From Desulfovibrio sp. (GTDB lineage: Bacteria > Desulfobacterota > Desulfovibrionia > Desulfovibrionales > Desulfovibrionaceae), in assembly GCA_017528345.1 (NCBI GenBank), contig JAFXOX010000034.1, positions 51,851 to 115,850 on the forward strand: 64,000 bases of DNA, read 5' to 3'. The translations under genes were made by a program, and so were the position numbers. Under the pieces are notes generated by a model, which was given only the letters and a program-made list of their open reading frames with translations, was not told the DNA's origin and made no database searches. This document shows positions 1 through 7,935 of this stretch, piece by piece (positions within the stretch are counted from its first letter, which is position 1; each line of letters begins with the position of its first letter).

Positions 1-2
1 TC

Positions 3-671
3 TTTGGGGTGGGCGAGGCGACCTTTGTGATCAATTCGCCGCCTTCGCAAAAAGACTATTTGCAGTTTTCCATCATGGAAGTCGGTGAAGTCACCCATGC
101 CCTGCACAATCTGTCTGTGGGAGAACAGATCGGGGTTCGGGCACCCCTTGGCAATTTCTTTCCCTATGAGGAACTGCGCGGCAAAAATATCTTCTTTATC
201 GGCGGTGGTATCGGCATGGCGCCTGTTCGCACCATTATGCTGCATGTGCTGGAACAGGCCAAGGACTATGGCTCCATCAGCCTGCTCTACGGGGCACGCA
301 CGCCCAAGGATATGAGCTATCAGTACGAACTGGATGACTGGCTCAATCATCGGGATCTCCACTGCACACTCTGTGTGGACAAGGCGCCGGAGGACTGGCC
401 CCACAGGGAGGGCATGATCCCCAATGTCCTCAAAGAGCTTGCCCCAAGCCCCGACAACAGTGTCGCCGTGCTCTGCGGTCCGCCCATTATGATCAAATTC
501 ACCGTTGAGGCGCTGCTTGGCTTAGGCTTTGCCGCACATGACATTCTGACCACCCTTGAACGGCGCATGAAGTGCGGCATCGGCATCTGCGGGCGCTGCA
601 ATGTGGGGAGCCGCTATGTCTGCACCGACGGCCCGGTTTTCCGCTGCGATGACATTCAGGCCTACCTCTAA
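3..671 (+). CDS. FAD/NAD(P)-binding [2Fe-2S] oxidoreductase subunit (AsrB/FlxA/PyrK type), 5' partial
   Basis: Electron-transfer flavoprotein subunit that would pass electrons between NAD(P)H and a partner enzyme in the cytoplasm. The frame is already open at the window edge, ahead of the first possible GTG at 9, so the N-terminus lies outside. The visible part holds the end of the FAD-binding barrel, a nucleotide-binding stretch GGGIGMAP, and a C-terminal cysteine cluster (CGIGICGRC followed by YVCTDGP) typical of the PyrK-like [2Fe-2S] domain. The same architecture is found in anaerobic sulfite reductase subunit B, FlxA of the Flx-Hdr complex, hydrogenase gamma subunits and PyrK. Which partner applies cannot be decided without the upstream genes. 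In a sulfate reducer FlxA or AsrB is the likelier role (inference). Confidence 0.85.
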   Translation, partial: FGVGEATFVINSPPSQKDYLQFSIMEVGEVTHALHNLSVGEQIGVRAPLGNFFPYEELRGKNIFFIGGGIGMAPVRTIMLHVLEQAKDYGSISLLYGARTPKDMSYQYELDDWLNHRDLHCTLCVDKAPEDWPHREGMIPNVLKELAPSPDNSVAVLCGPPIMIKFTVEALLGLGFAAHDILTTLERRMKCGIGICGRCNVGSRYVCTDGPVFRCDDIQAYL

Positions 672-782
672 GCTTGCGGCTGTGAACCTTCTCGTAGCCC
701 CTGTGGCCAGTTTCTTCGCAGGCATCTGACAGGCCAAAACAAAGTCTGCTCTGCCCGGGTTTGGCCTTGGAGAATCCTTTTC

Positions 783-1595
783 ATGAAGAAAGTCTGGGCC
801 ATCATGCTCATTATCTGCTTCGTTTTGGGAAGCCTGGCTGTTCTTGTGCCAACAAGGTACGGGGACCTTTTGCGGCTTCTGCAGGCAGAACTTGGCAGCC
901 TCGAGGCCCAGGTGGACATGGGGACCTCCTACATTTCAGGCGATCAGGTGAGTGCGGACTACGAAAAGGCCCTGGCCTGGTTTAGCAAGGCAGCCCAAAA
1001 AGGCTATGCACCTGCCCAGCGCAACCTTGGTATCATGTATGACAAAGGCCTGGGCGTCCGTGAAGACGCTGTCCAGGCCAGACAATGGTATGAGAAGGCA
1101 GCAGCCCAGGGTGACCTTGCCGCGCAGGTCAATCTCGGTGTGATCTATCATACAGGCCGTGGCGTTCCCAGAGACTACAGCAAAGCGCGTAAGTATTACG
1201 AAAAAGCAGCCCTTGCAGGAGATGCCATGGCCCAGTTCAACATGGGCCTGATGTTTGCCAAAGGCATTGGTGTGGCCCAGGACTACCGTTTGGCCAAGGC
1301 CTGGTATGAACGCGCAGCCAAGCAAAACTCCGCCAAAGCCCAGATTGAACTGGGCATGATCTACGCAAATGGCCTTGGTGTGACCAGAGACTATCATGCA
1401 GCCAAGGACTGGTATACGCTTGCCGCCCAGCAGGGAGACGCCGCAGGCCAGTTCCAGCTGGGCTATATGTATGACCAGGGCTATGGCGTCAAACAGGATT
1501 TTGCCACAGCCAAATACTGGTATGGTCAGGCCTGCGACAATGGCTATCAAAACGGCTGCAATCACTACCGGGAGCTCAATCTCAAAGGCTATTAG
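783..1595 (+). CDS. Sel1-repeat (SLR) protein, membrane-anchored or secreted
   Basis: 270 residues. Residues 1-24 (MKKVWAIMLIICFVLG and on) form a signal peptide or N-terminal anchor. From about residue 40 to 260 there are six to seven tandem Sel1 repeats of about 36 residues, each with the pattern A-x-LG-x-MY-x-G-x-GV-x-D-x-A-x-WY-x-AA. Sel1 repeats form alpha-solenoid scaffolds for protein-protein contacts, so an extracytoplasmic scaffold or adaptor role is plausible; no enzyme motif is visible. GGAGAA precedes the ATG. The gene lies 111 bp after the oxidoreductase and 110 bp before the exporter pair, on the same strand, and may be a separate unit. Confidence 0.85.
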   Translation: MKKVWAIMLIICFVLGSLAVLVPTRYGDLLRLLQAELGSLEAQVDMGTSYISGDQVSADYEKALAWFSKAAQKGYAPAQRNLGIMYDKGLGVREDAVQARQWYEKAAAQGDLAAQVNLGVIYHTGRGVPRDYSKARKYYEKAALAGDAMAQFNMGLMFAKGIGVAQDYRLAKAWYERAAKQNSAKAQIELGMIYANGLGVTRDYHAAKDWYTLAAQQGDAAGQFQLGYMYDQGYGVKQDFATAKYWYGQACDNGYQNGCNHYRELNLKGY

Positions 1596-1705
1596 CTCTC
1601 CGAGAGCAAATGCCCCTCATTTCAGCCCAAGGCTCTGTCTTGCCCTTGCTCCCAAAACCAGCTTGACCATCAGAGACAGAGAACACTGGAGCGCAGAGGA
1701 TTCCC

Positions 1706-2509
1706 ATGGATAAAAAAAAGGCGTTGCCCGCTAAGCCCACGGCCAAGGAGATCGTGGAGTTTATTCGCGTATATGCCTCAGCCCTGCTTACCGCCGGCAG
1801 TCAGACCTCACGTATTGACCGCACCACAACTCGCATAGCCCATGCCTATGGCTTCAATCTCGATCTTGTCATTTTTTCAAGACACTTCATGTTCTCGGCC
1901 TATCGCGCCACAAGTGATGGTACTATTCACGAGCGCTATACGGCTGTGACAAGCATCGTTGCCGGAGGCTTCAACTTTCAGCGTGTGACCCAGCTCAATG
2001 CCCTGAGCTGGGCCATAGAGGACAAGAAATTACGCCTTGAGGAGGCCTGGCGCCGTTTTCATGCTATCTGTGCGGAACCTGGCATTTCGACGTCGCTGCG
2101 TGGTTTCTTTGTGTCCTTGGCCAATGCCGCTCTCTGCGGTTTGTTCAATGGGGATGCCATAGCCATAGGCCTTGTCTTTTTTGCCGTCTTTGCCTGCTTC
2201 TGGCTTGAGCAGTGGCTTCTGCGTGTGGGGCTTGACGTCAAGATCACCTTTTTTCTCTGTGCCTTCCTTTCTTCCCTGCTTGTTTCAACTGGCGCCATCT
2301 TTGGCTTTGAAACGACACAGCAGACAGCCCTTGCCTCAAGCGTGCTTTTCCTCATCCCGGGATTCCCTCTGATCATTGCCACCTTGGATTTCTGGGACGG
2401 TCACATCCTTATGGGCGTCTCTCGCCTCATTCATTCGGCAACACTTATTGTCTGCATCGCCCTGGGCCTTGCCTTAACCATGTCGCTTCTGGGAGTCGAG
2501 AACCTGTGA
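1706..2509 (+). CDS. ThrE N-terminal half / YjjP-like exporter subunit (DUF1212)
   Basis: 267 residues, first half of a split ThrE-type exporter. The first ~130 residues are cytoplasmic and contain the family pattern around the early TSRIDRTTTRIAHAYG stretch. Residues ~130-265 hold about five hydrophobic segments. In two-gene members of this family the larger protein (YjjP type, ~255 aa) pairs with a smaller one (YjjB type, ~155 aa); characterised relatives export threonine/serine or succinate. The start at 1706 follows AGAGGATTCCC. The stop overlaps the next gene's GTG by 4 bp (GTGA), so the two are translationally coupled. Substrate is unknown here. Confidence 0.85.
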   Translation: MDKKKALPAKPTAKEIVEFIRVYASALLTAGSQTSRIDRTTTRIAHAYGFNLDLVIFSRHFMFSAYRATSDGTIHERYTAVTSIVAGGFNFQRVTQLNALSWAIEDKKLRLEEAWRRFHAICAEPGISTSLRGFFVSLANAALCGLFNGDAIAIGLVFFAVFACFWLEQWLLRVGLDVKITFFLCAFLSSLLVSTGAIFGFETTQQTALASSVLFLIPGFPLIIATLDFWDGHILMGVSRLIHSATLIVCIALGLALTMSLLGVENL

Positions 2510-3033
2510 ACCTTTTGACAACCTGCCTTCTCGACGGTCTTCTGGCCTGTGTGGTTGCCGTTGGGTTTTCCGTCAACTTTCGCCCCTCGCGCAAGATCCT
2601 TCTGGCCGCGGCCATTCTCGCCCCCATCGGCCATGTCAGCCGTCTTCTGCTGATGCAGGTGCCCTTTGGTATTGTCAGTGCAACCATGTTTGCCTCCATG
2701 GCCATTGCCCTCTGCAGCATGCCCATTTCACGGTTTTGGCATATTCCGGCCGAAATGTTCATTTTCCCGTCGCTGCTTCCCATGGTACCTGGGATGCATG
2801 CCTACAAAACCATCCTCGGCATTCTGCAGATTCTCAATGAAAAAACCGATCCACACTTCCTTTCCCTGGTCGTCTACAATGGCCTGACCACCCTTTTTGT
2901 CATGGGAGCACTTGTCATTGGTGCCAGCCTTCCCCTCATTGTCTTCAGAGAAGACGGTCCTTTGGGTCGTCTGCTGATACGTTTGCTTGGTCAACGCGCA
3001 ATTAAGCTTCTCCACCACAGAGGTCGCCCGTAA
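2506..3033 (+). CDS. ThrE C-terminal half / YjjB-like exporter subunit
   Basis: 175 residues, almost wholly hydrophobic with about five membrane segments, matching the ThrE_2/YjjB half of the exporter. It starts at GTG 2506 inside the stop of the preceding gene, the usual arrangement for a coupled two-subunit inner-membrane transporter. It contains the short loop MPISRFWHIPAEMFIFPSLL and the PGMHAYKTI segment common in this family. The basic C-terminus (LLGQRAIKLLHHRGRP) should be cytoplasmic. Expected to assemble only with the 1706-2509 product. Candidate substrates are threonine, serine or a C4-dicarboxylate; the sequence does not choose between them. Confidence 0.83.
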   Translation: MNLLTTCLLDGLLACVVAVGFSVNFRPSRKILLAAAILAPIGHVSRLLLMQVPFGIVSATMFASMAIALCSMPISRFWHIPAEMFIFPSLLPMVPGMHAYKTILGILQILNEKTDPHFLSLVVYNGLTTLFVMGALVIGASLPLIVFREDGPLGRLLIRLLGQRAIKLLHHRGRP

Positions 3034-3409
3034 AGGCTATCTGCCGAAAGCACCAAAAAAGAGCGTATCTGTGCAGGTATCTGAATAACTTGGCATAATG
3101 TACCTTTCGACCGGCTACAAACACATCAAATTCTCACCTTTCAAAGGAAAAGTCCTCGCGCATACAGACTATGGGAACTCAAGCCTTGCTTTTCCTGCCA
3201 TCTCTCGCGGCCCCCATGTTCCCACACATCATCGGGGCATCTTCCTTTGTGCAAAAGCCGCAAAGCGCATACATCTACCAACTGCACACCCTTTTCCTGA
3301 TACGCACTTCGAAGATGAGAACACAACGCACCATACACACCCAACGCCCCTCTGGGCACAACACGCTTGAACCACATACAGACTTTACCCACAAACTGGA
3401 GACATCCTC
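3034..3409. other. Intergenic, no gene seen
   Basis: 376 bp between the exporter pair and the secreted protein gene. Short open frames occur on both strands, but none has a ribosome binding site or a recognisable product. No clear promoter or terminator hairpin was found. The last ~35 bp before 3410, including GGAGACATCCTC, are shared with the leader of the chimeric gene at 11636. Confidence 0.5.
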
Positions 3410-4012
3410 ATGAAAAAACTGCTTGTCGTTGCTTTTCTGCTCGTTCTCTGTGCCTGGCTTCAGCCCTGCTCTGCCGCCGATTTTACCCCGGCCCAAATGA
3501 AAAAAATGGGCGTTTTTCTTTCCAACTTCACCGAGCTTGGCATGTCTACGGTAGACCACCGGGACTTTCTTGACCCACTCCATCCTGAAAACGCCATCCG
3601 CTTTGGCATCTGGCACAACTATATCAATAACTTCAAATCACGTATTGGCCGATGCGACAGCTCCTGCCCCTATGGCTCTCTGCGTATCGATAGCAAATAT
3701 GTCACAGAAAGCATTCAGAAATACCTTGGCTTCAAGTTTGACAAGCATCAGAGCGTCAACACGGACTTCATCACTTGCCACTACGACGGCAAAATGTATC
3801 ACTTTGAGGGGGCAGACGGCGAGACCAACCCCTATGCTCGTGTCACAAGCGCCAAAAAAATCACGCAAGGGGTGATCAGCCTCAAAGGAGAACTCTACAA
3901 TCCTGAGGATCCCAAAGAAGTGATGGGCACCTTCCGCGCAGAGATTAGCCCTGCCACCTGGAAGGGCAAGGAAAGCTGGCATCTTATCAATCTCGAAAGC
4001 CAGCTGAACTAA
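3410..4012 (+). CDS. Small secreted protein, unknown function
   Basis: 200 residues. It has a clear signal peptide (MKKLLVVAFLLVLCAWLQP, probable cleavage after CSA), so the mature protein would be periplasmic or exported. Two cysteines at about residues 82-86 (RCDSSC) and one near 122 (ITCHYDG) could form disulfides. No known domain is recognised. The ATG follows GGAGACATCC. A diverged paralogous copy of the 5' leader, signal codons and the middle of this gene (KYVTESIQKYLGFKFDKHQS here; NYVTESVRKYLSFTLDKHQS there) is found at 11604-11820, where it has been deleted and fused to another gene. A terminator follows at 4119. Confidence 0.75.
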   Translation: MKKLLVVAFLLVLCAWLQPCSAADFTPAQMKKMGVFLSNFTELGMSTVDHRDFLDPLHPENAIRFGIWHNYINNFKSRIGRCDSSCPYGSLRIDSKYVTESIQKYLGFKFDKHQSVNTDFITCHYDGKMYHFEGADGETNPYARVTSAKKITQGVISLKGELYNPEDPKEVMGTFRAEISPATWKGKESWHLINLESQLN

Positions 4013-4118
4013 GGCAGGGCACAAAAACCCAAATGGCAAAATTGTCATCCTTCTGCCCTGCTTGTGCTGCCCCTATGCCTTGAACAAACATCTTGCCGTA
4101 CTTGGCTGTATTTGTCTG

Positions 4119-4146
4119 AAGCCCGCTATTTGCGGGCTTTTTCCGT
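4119..4146 (+). terminator. Rho-independent terminator
   Basis: AGCCCGC-TATTT-GCGGGCT stem followed by TTTTCCGTTT. It lies 107 bp downstream of the secreted-protein gene and closes that unit. Confidence 0.8.
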
Positions 4147-4270
4147 TTCTTGGCTGATTGGTATTTTGCTGTAGTGAGCGGGGAACGATGTGGGAAAAGA
4201 ATTCTTTGCAAACAAGCATGAATTCAGCATTTTTTGGGGAAAAACGTGGAACGCAAAGAGACAAGATAGC

Positions 4271-4888
4271 CTAGGGTGAGCGATAGCGACAGAACTCTTC
4301 GATTTTCGGTAAAGAATCACCATTGATCTCCTGAAAATGTAAAAATTTGATCAATTTTGCAACACTTTTAGTCATTCCAGTAAGGCTTGCCCGCACAGAG
4401 GACAGGGATAGCATCAGCGTCAATTCATTAATGGGTGAGGCTGTAAAGCCGCAGCTCGTATAAAAGTGTCTGGCACGCTCATCAAAGGCATGAACCAAAA
4501 TGCAACGTATCCCAGCAATGTGAGCAGCCTGTTCGGTGTGTAAATGGTATCCCGTAGCAAAGCATGGCCAATTCCCTGTCGCTGAAGAGAGGTATCCACG
4601 GCAAGACGAGCCAGCAGCATGATGGGGATGAGATCAGGCACGACGAATCCTGCCTGGCACGAACGCATGGCCGACACTCCCCACTGCCAACGAATAGTAA
4701 GCAACCACATCATTGGCATGTGTCATGGCATAGGTACGGCTGGCTCCGGCAACTTCGTTCTTGAGGGCACAGTTTTTGAGCCAGACATCAAGAGCCGGTT
4801 CGCCACAATGGAACAGCTCGCAATTATGCTTTTCTTCGAGATGACAGAGTACCGGACCAGCAGTAGGGGGACGAGAGATTTTTTTCAT
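4271..4888 (-). pseudogene. TacT-type GNAT acetyltransferase toxin, frameshifted
   Basis: Three minus-strand frames together recreate one ~165-residue GNAT toxin of the TacT family. Frame 1 (from 4888) gives the N-terminus with YAMTHANDVVAYYSLAVGSV. Frame 2 gives LLARLAVDTSLQRQGIGHALLRD, which holds the acetyl-CoA pyrophosphate loop (Q-R-Q-G-I-G). Frame 3 gives VHAFDERARHFYTSCGF and the LTLMLSL ending. Members of this family acetylate aminoacyl-tRNA and pair with a DUF1778 antitoxin encoded just upstream. No antitoxin is visible upstream (above 4888), and at least two frameshifts separate the parts, so the locus is dead. Confidence 0.7.
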
Positions 4889-5500
4889 GCTCCAGAATCA
4901 GTACGGAGCCGTTACCGAATCAGAGATACCAAGTGGAGAATCTAAAGCAGGACTGGTGCATCTGCTCCAATGTCACTTTTCCAGACCGAAAAGCAACATT
5001 CCTCAAAATTCCCAAATTTGGTCCAGACCGGGTTCCCATGACCAAACTTATAGGCAAAGTCCATTCAGGGCAGAAAAATCAAAATATGGAGCAGGATTGA
5101 CCCGGTGAGGAGACTGCAGTGTGGATATGGGGGAGCATACCGTAGGCAGGCTGGAAATATTGCGCGTGGTGGGGCATGCCCCTTGGCAAGCCTGGTCAAT
5201 GGCATTGAGACCTCGCGCAATATAAAAAAAACAGGAACTACGCGGCATAATTCCTGTGCAAGAGACATATCTTACGGCTAACCATTTTCTTTGAAAAATT
5301 GCCACTACCCCTATAATTATTAATATAATATAAGACTCTATTGGTGAGAAGTATTGATCCTGCCAGCAGAAATAAACTATAGAAAGTTGCTGTTTAATTT
5401 ATAAATTTTTCGTTTTAATAATTAGCTAATTACTTTTTTATCATTGACATATTAATTCTTTTTGGTATATCTTAAATTTTCCAAACAAATATGATACACA
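4889..5500. other. Intergenic, composition changes to AT-rich
   Basis: No convincing gene. Up to ~5290 the base composition is ordinary; from ~5300 to 5500 it is strongly AT-rich, with runs such as TTATTAATATAATATAA, and leads into the insertion-sequence remnant. An 85-codon minus-strand frame (5048-5305) has no recognisable domain. Confidence 0.4.
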
Positions 5501-6144
5501 ATGAACAATATAACTTTTCTGCAAAATAACCAGTTTTATTTGATCAAGCATTTATTCTTGAAACTTACAGACGAAAAGAGAGCTGAGTTCATTCACTTTG
5601 TAAATTCAATAAAAGAACAGGGCGTAGATCTGCTTGAGGTTTTTAATGCACAGAGCATTTATCGCTTCCTGCAATCACAGAAGTATGATAATGGTTGGCC
5701 TGACGTGTGTCCGATCTACCATGGTCATTATGTCGTCAAGGATGGCACAAAGAAGGGATCACAAAGAAGGATTTAGGTATATGGGAGCTGTATATCCAAT
5801 GTACGATCGATAAGATGCCTTTGACAAGAATCGCTGAACGGTGCGGTATAGACGTGAAGACTGCATTCATCTGGCGGCATAAGATACTTGATGCCCTGCA
5901 AAACATGATGACCAGAGTGATTTTGAACGGCATCGTTAAGCTTGACAAAACATATTTCCGCATTTCATACAAAGGACAGAAAAAGGGTTCTTTCCCGGGA
6001 AAAGCCCGTAAGCGGGGCAAGTCCCGCTTCAAGGAAGGGGAAGGCCAAGGCAAGAAGCGTGAAAGTACATCAACAATTACATCGTTTATCACAATATGGT
6101 TGACTTCAGTCTTGGAAGTTCAACATTCAAGACAAATGTTATGA
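5501..6144 (+). pseudogene. IS1595-family transposase remnant
   Basis: Two overlapping frames reconstruct a degenerate DDE transposase. The first (5501-5776) has the N-terminal region with what remains of the zinc-ribbon/target stretch (DVCPIYHGHYVVKDGTKKGSQR, degenerate CPxC). The second (from ~5745) has WELYIQCTIDKMPLTRIAERCGID and TAFIWRHKILDAL, the helix-turn-helix region, then IVKLDKTYF where functional members have a catalytic Asp in a -ADET-F motif (here L-D-K-T). After ~6088 further shifts occur and the C-terminal half is missing. The frameshift near 5740, the altered catalytic motif and the truncation mean it is inactive. Confidence 0.65.
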
Positions 6145-6263
6145 AGAAGTTTACGCTTTCAACGAACTTCTCAAGAATATATAAGAATATTTCCGATATA
6201 CCATTAATACATTTACTTAGATAATTGTATTATTTGTGTCATTTAAGATGTTTGTATAGCTAA

Positions 6264-6488
6264 ATCTTTATGAACAACATTTTATGAATTTAGTTTATTC
6301 ACTATCGTAATAATAAAGTATCGACATAAGTTACTTTGTTTTAGTTGAAATTAATTGCTAATGGCTGTAAAAATTGTTAAAAAATCAATTAGCTGATTTT
6401 TTGACGGAAAAATGTTTCAAGACGTTATGGTGATAAAGTATAAAATTTTTTTGACTTTTTCCTTGTCAACACTTTTCGCCAAAAGAGC
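6264..6488 (-). repeat. Diverged ~225-bp AT-rich repeat, copy 1 (IS607 right-end region)
   Basis: The reverse complement of this stretch matches 53891-54119 at roughly 80% identity by eye. Both copies run from the tnpB codons reading LFWRKVLTRKK through TTTTTTGACTTTTT and the block GCTAATGGCTGTAAAAATTG (one mismatch between copies) to ATTTATGAACAACAT-like ends. The conserved non-coding part is the region that would follow a tnpB gene, which is where right-end sequences and a guide RNA lie in such elements. Confidence 0.7.
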
Positions 6489-6652
6489 CTTAGCTGATAC
6501 AACGCCTTATATAAGCCTTCGCCCTCTGAAATAACTGAATTGGCAAGGCGTTTACTTACGCCAAATGTTCTCTGCGAGATGGTATTAAAGTCGCTTTTCT
6601 TTATGTTGAATACACCGCCGTTCTTGTAGCGATGCCATGCAAATCGAAACAT
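6425..6652 (-). pseudogene. TnpB N-terminal fragment
   Basis: 75 codons resembling the N-terminus of an IS607-associated TnpB (FGVSKRLANSVISEGEGLYKALYQL is typical of the early helical region). It breaks off after LFWRKVLTRKK and stops; the RuvC-like catalytic core of the RNA-guided nuclease is absent. It lies downstream of, and on the same strand as, the serine transposase, the normal order in IS607. The coding sequence passes straight into the ~225-bp repeat, so an internal deletion removed most of tnpB. Confidence 0.55.
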
Positions 6653-6742
6653 TCTGCCATAAATATAACATTGTATTATTTTACATATTCAATTATCTCG
6701 GCGATGTTCCTTTGGTTTAGCCGTGTCTCAATGGTATATGTC

Positions 6743-6916
6743 TTAGAAGTAGTCATTCTCCGTATCTTCTTTTTCGATAATGCTTAAAATTTCCTTGGTG
6801 GAAATGGAATCTTCTTTATGGTCTTTAAGGAGTTTTTTTACTTCTTCCAGTTTGTTCTTTGCATGAAAAGCCACCATTACTTCCTGTAAAGTCTCGTTAT
6901 CTTTCTTGTTTAGCAT
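6743..6916 (-). CDS. Small charged protein between tnpA and tnpB remnant
   Basis: 57 residues (MLNKKDNETLQEVMVAFHAK and on), Lys/Glu-rich and probably helical. It starts inside the 3' end of the serine transposase gene (20-bp overlap) with an AAAAGGAGAAGGATT leader. Its position suggests a passenger or accessory ORF of the element, perhaps the original tnpB leader region. No domain is recognised, so its reality rests on the strong ribosome binding site and the coupling. Confidence 0.45.
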   Translation of the reverse strand: MLNKKDNETLQEVMVAFHAKNKLEEVKKLLKDHKEDSISTKEILSIIEKEDTENDYF

Positions 6917-7562
6917 AATCCTTCTCCTTTTCAAATGAAGTCTTGTTTTTCTTGGAACGTAAGCCGTAGAGATTGCCACTGAAAGAAGCAATCAGAGCCA
7001 TCATGTCTTCGACAAGTTCCTCCTGCACCGATTTTTCTTTCTCTTGGTCTTTGACTACGACTATTTCAACACCATGCGACTTAAACATGGTTTCTAGGTA
7101 ATGGAATCCAAACCTCGTCAGTCGGTCACGGTAGGTTACAAATATACGGTTGACCTCGTTGCTCTCAACCATACGGATAAGTTCTTGGATTTTCTTGCGT
7201 TTCTCGTTCAGACCACTGCCTACTTCTTTTAGGATGACTGGGTTGATTAGGTCATTGCAATGCTCAATGAGAAACATTGCCTGTCTGTCCAAATCTCCTT
7301 TGGTCTTTTGCTCATTGGAGGAAACTCTTGCATAGATTACATCATGCTTGGTTATTTCCTCGTCATTGACGAGCATTTCCAACGAATCAAGGTAGTTTAG
7401 CAAGTCTTCCCTGAGAACAGTCCTTCGTCCTGTTTCTGTTCTTTTTATAGGAAGTTTTCCTGTCTTGTCATACCGTTTTATGGTGTCGTAAGACACATTC
7501 AGTATCTTCATCACCTCTGCTGTCTTATAGGTAGGTTTTGTAAAGTCGCTTCTTTTGTACAT
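6897..7562 (-). mobile_element. tnpA: IS607-type serine transposase (TnpA)
   Basis: 221 residues, apparently intact. Residues ~10-60 are a MerR-like helix-turn-helix (YKTAEVMKILNVSYDTIKRY). Residues ~74-200 are a resolvase catalytic domain with the nucleophile region YARVSSNEQ (Ser near 81) and the downstream LDRQ and YRDRLTRFG blocks. IS607 enzymes put the DNA-binding domain first, unlike classical resolvases, and this order is seen here. AT-rich composition contrasts with the neighbours. The presumed left end (7622-7690) lies just upstream. Transposition may still be possible if the ends are complete, but the partner tnpB is destroyed. Confidence 0.85.
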
Positions 7563-7621
7563 GAGTTAGCACCTCGTTTATCATCGTACTGTATTATAGC
7601 ATCATATATCTGGGATTGCCA

Positions 7622-7690
7622 AATAAAAATAGGTGTAAATAGGGTAATTATACGCCTATTTGCACCTATTATAAAAAACTGCTAACCTAC
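7622..7690 (-). repeat. IS607-like left end with subterminal palindrome
   Basis: Read on the minus strand it begins GGTAGGTTAGCAG and contains an interrupted palindrome, ATAGGTG(C)AAATAGG paired with CCTATTTACACCTAT. A diverged copy (about 85% by eye over ~73 bp) is found at 38485-38558 in the opposite orientation. It lies ~60 bp upstream of tnpA, so it is read as the element's left end and probable TnpA binding site. Confidence 0.6.
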
Positions 7691-7922
7691 CCTCATTTCC
7701 CATGCGGCGTTGTTGAACCCTTGGCGACGGGCCGAAGCATGCCACGCCAAACTTCGCATTGATGGCGTCCACGGCTGCCATGAGCTTCGCCAATCTTTTT
7801 TCGTCCTCTTCAAAGCGGACAGACAGCAGCGTTGCCTGTCGGTGGTGTTTGTCCGTGAGCCAAAGCCACAAATAGAAGAGAACGCCTTCGCGTTTAATTA
7901 ATACGAGATGCTGGCCTCGCAT
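7690..7922 (-). pseudogene. UmuC (DNA polymerase V) C-terminal fragment
   Basis: A minus-strand frame includes FEEDEKRLAKLMAAVDAINAKFG and then RVQQRRMGNE, resembling the C-terminal little-finger/tail region of UmuC (L-M-x-x-x-D-x-I-N-x-x-x-G, then Q-x-R-W-x-M-R). No polymerase core is present. The fragment ends abruptly at the IS607 left end, so insertion and deletion there probably destroyed a umuC gene. Short match, so the assignment is tentative. Confidence 0.4.
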
Positions 7923-7935
7923 CGCGCAAATTCAA

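Noticed and set aside
936..1565. A 209-codon open frame opposite the Sel1-repeat gene
   Set aside because: Repeat structure and codon bias of the Sel1 gene keep the antisense frame open; no start signal or domain.
3098..3370. A 90-codon open frame between the exporter and the secreted protein
   Set aside because: No SD, no domain, His/Thr-rich translation of non-coding sequence.
5048..5305. An 85-codon minus-strand frame near the IS1595 remnant
   Set aside because: No recognisable domain or start signal; composition changes within it.
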